Source: Congeria kusceri (Eukaryota > Mollusca > Bivalvia > Myida > Dreissenidae). Taken from it: a stretch of DNA of 64,000 nucleotides. The notes under the pieces were generated by a model. That model did no database searches. It worked only from the letters and a program-made list of their open reading frames with translations, and was not told where the DNA came from. Within the stretch, counting starts at the first letter, position 1; every line of letters starts with the position of its first letter. The stretch lies in contig CM051025.1 of assembly GCA_027627225.1 (NCBI GenBank), positions 57,847,681 to 57,911,680 on the forward strand, read 5' to 3'. The position numbers were made by a program, and so were the translations under genes. Shown here in pieces: positions 59,225-64,000 of this stretch.

Positions 59225-60660
59225 ACGATGGCAGACACTGAAAACACAGTAGCGTCTCAGCACCAAGACAATCCACAAGAAACGGAAGCAGTGAGCAATT
59301 TCTTTGTAACAACAATAATAGGAAAATTTATTTGATTGAATCACATTTCCTCTGCGTTTGATTCAATAGCATTTAAGTACAAATTATTGAATAATAATAA
59401 TGATAATAATAATAATACATGTACATGTAATAATCATAATCTCTGTTTTAAGGACAACTTTTATGCTAATGAAGTGGCAATTCAAAAGAAAGCTACACAC
59501 TGTACATCGGATATGTTCTATTTTGACATTGCACATTTTTCAGGCCACAGATGAAGCAACAAAGTATGTATGCGTACATCTATTATCGTGTTGGTATATA
59601 TTCTATTTATGAATTTTTGTTGTTTTGCAAATAGCATATCTATCCTAATACAATACATGTTCTTATCACTGGCTTTAATACGAAGAATTATTCAGGGCGC
59701 AAGAACAGACGCAAGAAGAGTGGTTAGATCTGAAAAAAACGTAAGCATTATGCATTTTTGTCATTATTGTTCTGTCCATTTTTTTGTCCGCAAACTATTT
59801 AACACCATACATTTTTCGTACAGCATTTTTACAATGAATTTATTACAATTCTACAACACTTTTTGTTTCATTTACCCAATGTATGTATCAATGTACTGTC
59901 TCTGATTTAGCCGGTATACATCGACTAAAACTGGGTGAATCGAGATGAGTAAATAGAACAAGAAATTTCTGAAATATCAAACCCCAGTTACATGAAAAAT
60001 AGAGACAAACATAGCTTTTACTTAGATCTTTTGCTCAATGGCCGAGTGCCTTCTACGATCACAAAGACACGAGAAACAAACAACAACACATTACAATCTC
60101 TGTGTGGGAACAACGACATGAGATGGAAGAGTTTTGAGATACTATACGTGTTTAAATATGAACGTTTTTCAAAAAATTAGCTTAAAACACTGTTTTAGTT
60201 GAAATACATCGTAGTATTTCCCAATTCAATATTTACTTACTTTACTGACATACATAACTAATTAATAAACAAAGTCATAATAACATAGTACACTACAGCA
60301 AGGTGTTGCTAAAAACATATACCATGAACATTGTTTGATATACCTTGAACATTATACGATTTTCTTTAGGGAGAAGAATGGGGCCACCAAAACTTTGACA
60401 CCCGAGGCAAACATCGATGACAATAATGGAGATCTTGGAGAAAACAGGGATAATAAAGATGGTCGTACAGAAAACAAAGACGAGAATTTACAGTCAAATA
60501 TGTCTGTTGAGCTTGAGCGTTTGTTAGAAGATCTACACATGCGGTTGGTCAACTTGGAGTCTGATAACAAAACGTTACGAGAGAAAATCGATGTCTTAGA
60601 ATGTGAACATAAAAAAGAGATAGGAACAATCATGGAAAGACTTTGCAACGTTGAAAACTG
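59225..60660 (+). CDS. Coiled-coil gene C, first four coding exons (MIEAP-like family candidate)
   Basis: Exons 59225-59290 (ATG at 59228), 59544-59563 (20 bp), 59696-59740 (45 bp) and 60370-60660 join in one frame with AG/GT borders and matching phases 0, 2 and 2. The product starts MADTENTVASQHQDNPQETE and goes through ATDEATKAQEQTQEEW to an acidic Asn/Asp/Glu-rich linker and a coiled coil (SVELERLLEDLHMRLVN, ESDNKTLREKIDVL). It ends in a split Trp codon before GTATGG. Later exons are not in the window, so the gene continues beyond 64000 or through an unrecognised intron. The leader and microexon design resembles 35263-35618, and a MIEAP-like relic lies upstream, so membership in the same family is plausible but unproven. 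Confidence 0.5.
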
Positions 60661-63600
60661 GTATGGTTCATTAAAAAAAAGTTCATATTTTAGTGATTTT
60701 AATGCTCAAAGCTTATACGCTATTTAAAAAAAAATATTTTGTGTTTATACCACATAATGTTAATTTATTAAAAAAAATAAGTATTTAATATTATATGCAC
60801 AAGTAATGGAATAAATCAATGTCTCCAATGCTCCTAAACGTCCATTTTTTGTATGTAATTTGGCCGTTTTTTTCATGCAATCAGTGTTATTTCTAAGAAT
60901 GTTTATTGTACTTTAATATTAAACACGTCCGTGTACTATTTATATCTCATTTTATGTTTTAAACAAGGTATTTCACACCAATTAGCAAACATTATTAAAA
61001 ATAAAAATGTTGAAGGTGTGTATATTATGGCCGTGCCCTGGTGTTATTAAGTGCTAATCGCAATGTGTAACATATAATTTATTAATAATATAAGTGTGTA
61101 ATAACATATCCCTTCAACGTCGCTTTCTGATAAATGATAACCGACAGCAAACACGAGCATCCCTTATGTAACAGACATTATATAATATTTAATCCAGTAT
61201 TTACCTCTTGAACAATATTAGTTTCTAATTATCAGGCTTTACGTAATATAATTAGTTATTAAAACTAAAGGAATAACTAAACTATATATTTTAACCATGA
61301 TATTTCTTGTGCCATAAATAGCAACACCAGTGACACAAATGGTAACATAAAGGACAAGTGAATGCTGTATAATTGAAAGATATACTTTTTATGTTTGGTA
61401 CCAGTAATACTACTTGATTACTACAAATGTGGGCATTATAATTGTGTTCCCCTCTTTAAATTGTTATTATACCGGGATATCATCAATGATGTTCAAACTG
61501 CCAATAAATGATATGCAATTATAACTAAATATGAACTATTGTTTTTCTTTTAAAATCTAAACTTTTATCAGAGTATAGATGCATTTAAATCAGTAAGGAC
61601 ACTTTCATTGGCATTCTTTACTTGTTACTGGTGGGGTTGTATAAAATCCGAATGGAACCCTTATCTCCAATGAACACATATTAATGTCCAGATTGATGTG
61701 ATTACAATGTCAACTGTTTGGTAATGAACATATATCAACTCGTGACATAATTGTGTGATTTGACTGCACATTTGTCAAGTAAACCCAGGTTATTGGGTCT
61801 ACAGGTGACAATGCTTAGAGGATGAAACAACATGTACCCTATGATGTTAAAGTATATTTGTGAAGCTGTCATGAAGTTATTCCAAACATAGTTTTTTAAC
61901 ACCAACACATCATTTTTGATATTATAATTTAATTAAGAATTTATTTTCGATTTATCGTTGTTTATCAGCCAAAAAGCAACGATGTCGAGTAAAAATCATT
62001 TCGATTCTAACATGATTTCACAAATATTTTTGCAATTGTTATAAAAACTACATTTACTGTGCTCCGCTCAGAATCGAGACTGCTCTTTGCGTTGTTCATT
62101 GGGTAGTCTATCAACGATAATTTTGTTCTTTGTCTATAAAAATATTTGCCAGTAGCGTGTTAGAATGTGTTAGATTACTATTTAATGTAATGGTAAAGTT
62201 TTCGACACATATTTCATGTTAGCAAGAATAAGTTTAATTTCAAACGTTTTTAGAATATTAATTAAAAAATTGCAAATGAAAACTATTTACTAGTTGGAAC
62301 CACTTTAGGATAATTTATTATTTAAAAAATCAATTGATCACTATTGACCAGTTTGGGCCACTTTAGGAGTATTGATTATTAGTAACTCTAATGGTTAGAT
62401 AATCAACTCATAGCACGAGCCGTTTTCATGCAGACTAAATAAACATAAAGCGCTGTCTTGGTAATGGTAGAGTGGAGTATGACATTTATACAATTATTTT
62501 AATAAATATATCCACTACCTTGTTTCTAGCAAAACACAGTTATAATTATGGAATTGTTTACAAATATCAGTTTCCTTGTATACAAGTTCACTCGGCTAGC
62601 ATGATATCATCCGGTTAAAACTGTAGGTTAAACCCAGTGTGGGCCAACCCCGATTCAAACATAAACTTAGCATTATTCTGAGCCAAGAAATGGATGTGAA
62701 GTAAAGGGTATCATTTTACAAGTATTTGTTTAAATTTGAAATCTAGTCAAACAGGTTCATTCAGTTTTTATTGTGCTCAAAAGTTATAACAAATTGTGAA
62801 TTCTAAATTATATTTGAAATCTTCAACGGTCATCTATGAAACGAACAATATTTGAAACAGCATAATTTTTAAAAGTCATTTGTGTTACCAATAATGTCCG
62901 TATTGTAACCGTAATCTAAGAGTAGTAAGTTTGCTTCATTAATCTTTTCTAACTACGTGTTTGCTAGGAAATATAAAAGGACATGACTCATTAAAAAATG
63001 TGCTATTAGAATACAGAAAATTCTTAATAAGAATTTTATTCAAGGAATATTTGTAAAGGTTGTCTTCGATGTTACATTTTTATCCGTGGTGTTATTAATA
63101 TACAATGCATTATAGAAGCAGTATGGTGGTATTCTTGATTATTGGACAAAAAGTGTTTTACCAATTCAGGTGTTGATTGCTACTGTTAACACTGCTATTG
63201 TAAACATTTCATAACTGTTCTCTGTTGTCATTATTATAAATGATTGTCATTTACATTACTTTTCTGTCCATGGTGTTACTGCAATTTCCTTGGTGTTACT
63301 GTTATGTAGCGACAGTGTATTTTTTGTATATTCGTTTTCACAATAATTTGCAATATTTGGTCATCTAATTGAGTTGAATCACTAGAGGGAAACTTTAGTA
63401 CTTGTTTTAAAGTTTAACTGATGTGTGGAGAAACTTGTAATGTCATTTCGCTGTTCGTTTAGAGCATATATTAAATAATCGGACATCCATGTATTATTTG
63501 TCTACACAACACATTATAATTAGTGAGAATGGCATAATTTTGCTTGTTTCATGCTGATTGTATTTTTAAACAAGTAAATAATTAAGTTCCTGATGTTTTT

Positions 63601-64000
63601 GAATTATTTTTGCACACGTAACACCATGGACACCAGCAGGTAGCAGCACGTCATTAATATAACAGTTTCTAGTCAATCTTGTTAAACTCTTTATATTCAT
63701 CAGTTGAATATATTACCTCACAGTTATAGTGAGGCAAAAAAAGATATAAAAACTTTAAAATTTCACTCTTCTATTTTAAAAAATAGCCAACTTTGAATAT
63801 GGATATAATTTGATAATGACCCATATACATACTTATTGCTATTTAACACTCCGAAATAGTCTCTGTCGTTTAGTTAAATCAAATTTTTAAAAACACTAAG
63901 CATTTATATCTAAAATAAAAATTAAAGTAAATATGATTTCAGATTCATAGTATGAACCAGCTGTTCATTTATGTAGTCAAACATTCTTTTGTTTATATAT
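60661..64000. other. Probable gene C intron, nothing recognised
   Basis: 3.3 kb of AT-rich DNA without open frames of note, clear repeats or RNA genes. Confidence 0.45.

Overview
This is an AT-rich, intron-containing, repeat-laden animal nuclear sequence, most probably from a bivalve mollusc. The evidence is several paralogous pieces of the mitochondria-eating protein (MIEAP/SPATA18-like) family, many interspersed elements built of ~130-167 bp internal tandem units (the 'pearl'-type organisation known from bivalves), a tRNA-derived SINE and decayed transposon genes. No prokaryotic features, CRISPR arrays, rRNA or free-standing tRNA genes were seen. Most of the window is introns, repeats and unique AT-rich DNA. 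The species was not identified.

Layout. 1-4036: last four exons of MIEAP-like gene A (+), whose introns hold two pearl-like elements. 4037-6318: 3' flank with a degenerate repeat field. 6319-15847: a young, nearly identical tandem duplication (two units of about 4.76 kb), each carrying a broken transposon-type gene and ending inside a pearl-like element. 17345-17850: 37-bp minisatellite. 18450-19742: pearl-like element. 22845-23395: 25-bp tandem array. 23476-30228 (-): a multi-exon Mutator-like transposase gene whose C-terminal part is a DEDDh (DnaQ-type) exonuclease; splice phases are consistent at most junctions, but it has several frameshifts and stops, and two miniature inverted-repeat elements lie in its introns. 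30797-32459: pearl-like element. 33857-37330: scattered coiled-coil exons and a first-exon candidate related to the MIEAP-like genes, partly inverted. 37334-37820: a diverged third copy of part of the tandem unit. 38853-42080: more pearl-like elements. 42190-43353: a copy of the gene A intron plus exon start, cut mid-exon by a repeat. 45181-50173: MIEAP-like gene B (+), with an in-frame TAG in its coiled-coil exon. 51981-52232: foldback element. 53343-53696: SINE with a perfect 13-bp target-site duplication. 53843-55753: pearl-like element. 55845-57175 (-): Ty3/gypsy integrase remnant with polypurine tract and possible short LTR. 57239-57390: chimeric MIEAP exon relic. 58611-59217: TCCA-type microsatellites. 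59225-60660: first four exons of a coiled-coil gene C (+), which may be another member of the family and continues past the window.

The working theme is a locus in which MIEAP-like genes have been duplicated, inverted and broken among many mobile elements. In vertebrates MIEAP acts in mitochondrial quality control; no function is claimed here for the individual copies. The most unusual single object is the Mutator-like transposase joined to a DEDDh exonuclease.
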